Assembly (NCBI GenBank): GCA_009692905.1
Contig: SHYI01000006.1
Coordinates: forward strand, 1 to 20,426
DNA length: 20,426 nucleotides
Reading direction: 5' to 3'
From: Chloroflexota bacterium
GTDB taxonomy: Bacteria; Chloroflexota; Limnocylindria; Limnocylindrales; Limnocylindraceae
Positions 20,120 to 20,426 of this stretch are shown piece by piece; positions within the stretch are counted from its first letter, which is position 1, and every line of letters begins with the position of its first letter. A program made the translations under genes and the position numbers. Under the pieces are notes generated by a model. The model was not told where the DNA came from and did no database searches. It saw only the letters and a list, made by a program, of their open reading frames with translations.

Positions 20120-20154
20120 ACCCATAGATCCTAGCGGCGCGGCACACTAGGCAC
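20120..20154. promoter_or_regulatory. 35-bp divergent promoter region, tRNA-Leu pair / sigma factor
   Basis: On the minus strand TAGGAT (plus positions 20128-20133) is a good -10; its expected start site is G at 20121, 2 nt before the mature tRNA 5' end. On the plus strand CACACT (20143-20148), a weak -10 with A2 and T6 only, ends 6 nt before the ATG at 20155. Nine bp separate the boxes. The tRNA side is better supported than the sigma-factor side. Confidence 0.45.
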
Positions 20155-20426
20155 ATGACACGTGGCAGCAGACCAGGCGGAGGCGAGGGGGCGGAGCGTA
20201 CGGCGCTGCTCGCCGCCGCACGAGCGGGCTCCCAGGATGCCTTCCGCGACCTCTTCACCCCCGATCTCGACCTGGCGTGGCGGATGGCCCTGCGCATCAC
20301 GGGGAGCGAGGCGAGCGCCGACGACGCCCTGCAGGCTGGACTCCTCTCGGCGTACCGCTCCCTCGACCGGGTCGCGCCGACCAACCTTCGGGGATGGTTC
20401 GTGCGGATCGTGGAGAACGCCGCGCG
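20155..20426 (+). CDS. ECF-type RNA polymerase sigma factor, N-terminal fragment
   Basis: The first 90 codons are present; the gene leaves the window at the right edge. The sequence GSQDAFRDLFTPDLDLAWRM, then ALRITGSEASADDALQAGLL and SAYRSLDRV, then NLRGWFVRIVENAAR, matches sigma-70 region 2 of extracytoplasmic-function sigma factors, the part that binds the core enzyme and the -10 element. Region 4 and any adjacent anti-sigma gene lie outside. Region 2.2 has LQAG where LQE is usual. The first ~16 residues are a Gly/Arg-rich variable head. No Shine-Dalgarno precedes the ATG. Its target regulon cannot be inferred. Confidence 0.85.
   Translation, partial: MTRGSRPGGGEGAERTALLAAARAGSQDAFRDLFTPDLDLAWRMALRITGSEASADDALQAGLLSAYRSLDRVAPTNLRGWFVRIVENAA

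Noticed and set aside
20070..20384. 104-aa minus-strand open frame opposite the sigma factor
   Set aside because: It ends inside tRNA-Leu(CAA) and is the antisense frame of a recognisable sigma-70 region 2.

Overview
This 20.4 kb window is a compact, GC-rich (roughly 60% by eye) bacterial chromosome segment made almost entirely of housekeeping genes. No gap between genes exceeds about 135 bp. I see no insertion sequence, phage gene, CRISPR array or rRNA. The gene content, the CIRCE-controlled groESL operon, the DnaE1-type polymerase and the apparent mix of leaderless and Shine-Dalgarno starts suggest a Gram-positive-like lineage. Chloroflexota or a deep actinobacterial relative is my best guess. 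That placement is inference from sequence style, not a proven assignment.

Layout. (1) The 5' end of ssb (minus strand, cut by the window edge) diverges from metG (methionyl-tRNA synthetase), whose 3' end overlaps tatD. (2) groES-groEL follow, driven by an extended -10 promoter overlapped by a CIRCE operator. The left arm of that operator is also the last three sense codons of tatD. A strong intrinsic terminator follows groEL. (3) From about 4.84 to 14.32 kb lies one tightly packed plus-strand run: pcrA/uvrD helicase, ligA, gatC, gatA, a class I aminotransferase, gatB and a 90-residue membrane protein. Most neighbours overlap by 4 bp. (4) A CoA-binding (YccU-like) protein on the minus strand diverges from dnaE across only 35 bp. 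dnaE is followed by a UbiA/MenA-family prenyltransferase. (5) Two tandem tRNA-Leu genes (CAA, then UAA) and a 71-residue alanine-rich protein lie on the minus strand. They diverge, again across 35 bp, from an ECF-type sigma factor cut by the right edge.

How the genes work together. pcrA, ligA, dnaE and ssb serve DNA replication and repair. metG, gatCAB and the tRNA-Leu pair serve aminoacyl-tRNA supply. The aminotransferase sits inside the gatCAB cluster and would connect amidation to Asp/Glu or related amino-acid pools. groESL is the heat-shock chaperonin, predicted to be HrcA-repressed.

The most interesting signals are regulatory and enzymological; I found no new gene system. First genes of transcription units carry a -10-like hexamer 6-8 nt before the start codon and mostly lack a Shine-Dalgarno sequence, while internal genes carry one, so leaderless transcription looks common. 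The metG product lacks the canonical HIGH signature (GLHT in gapless register). An operator arm is embedded in the tatD coding sequence. Two divergent promoter pairs share almost the same compact 35-bp geometry.
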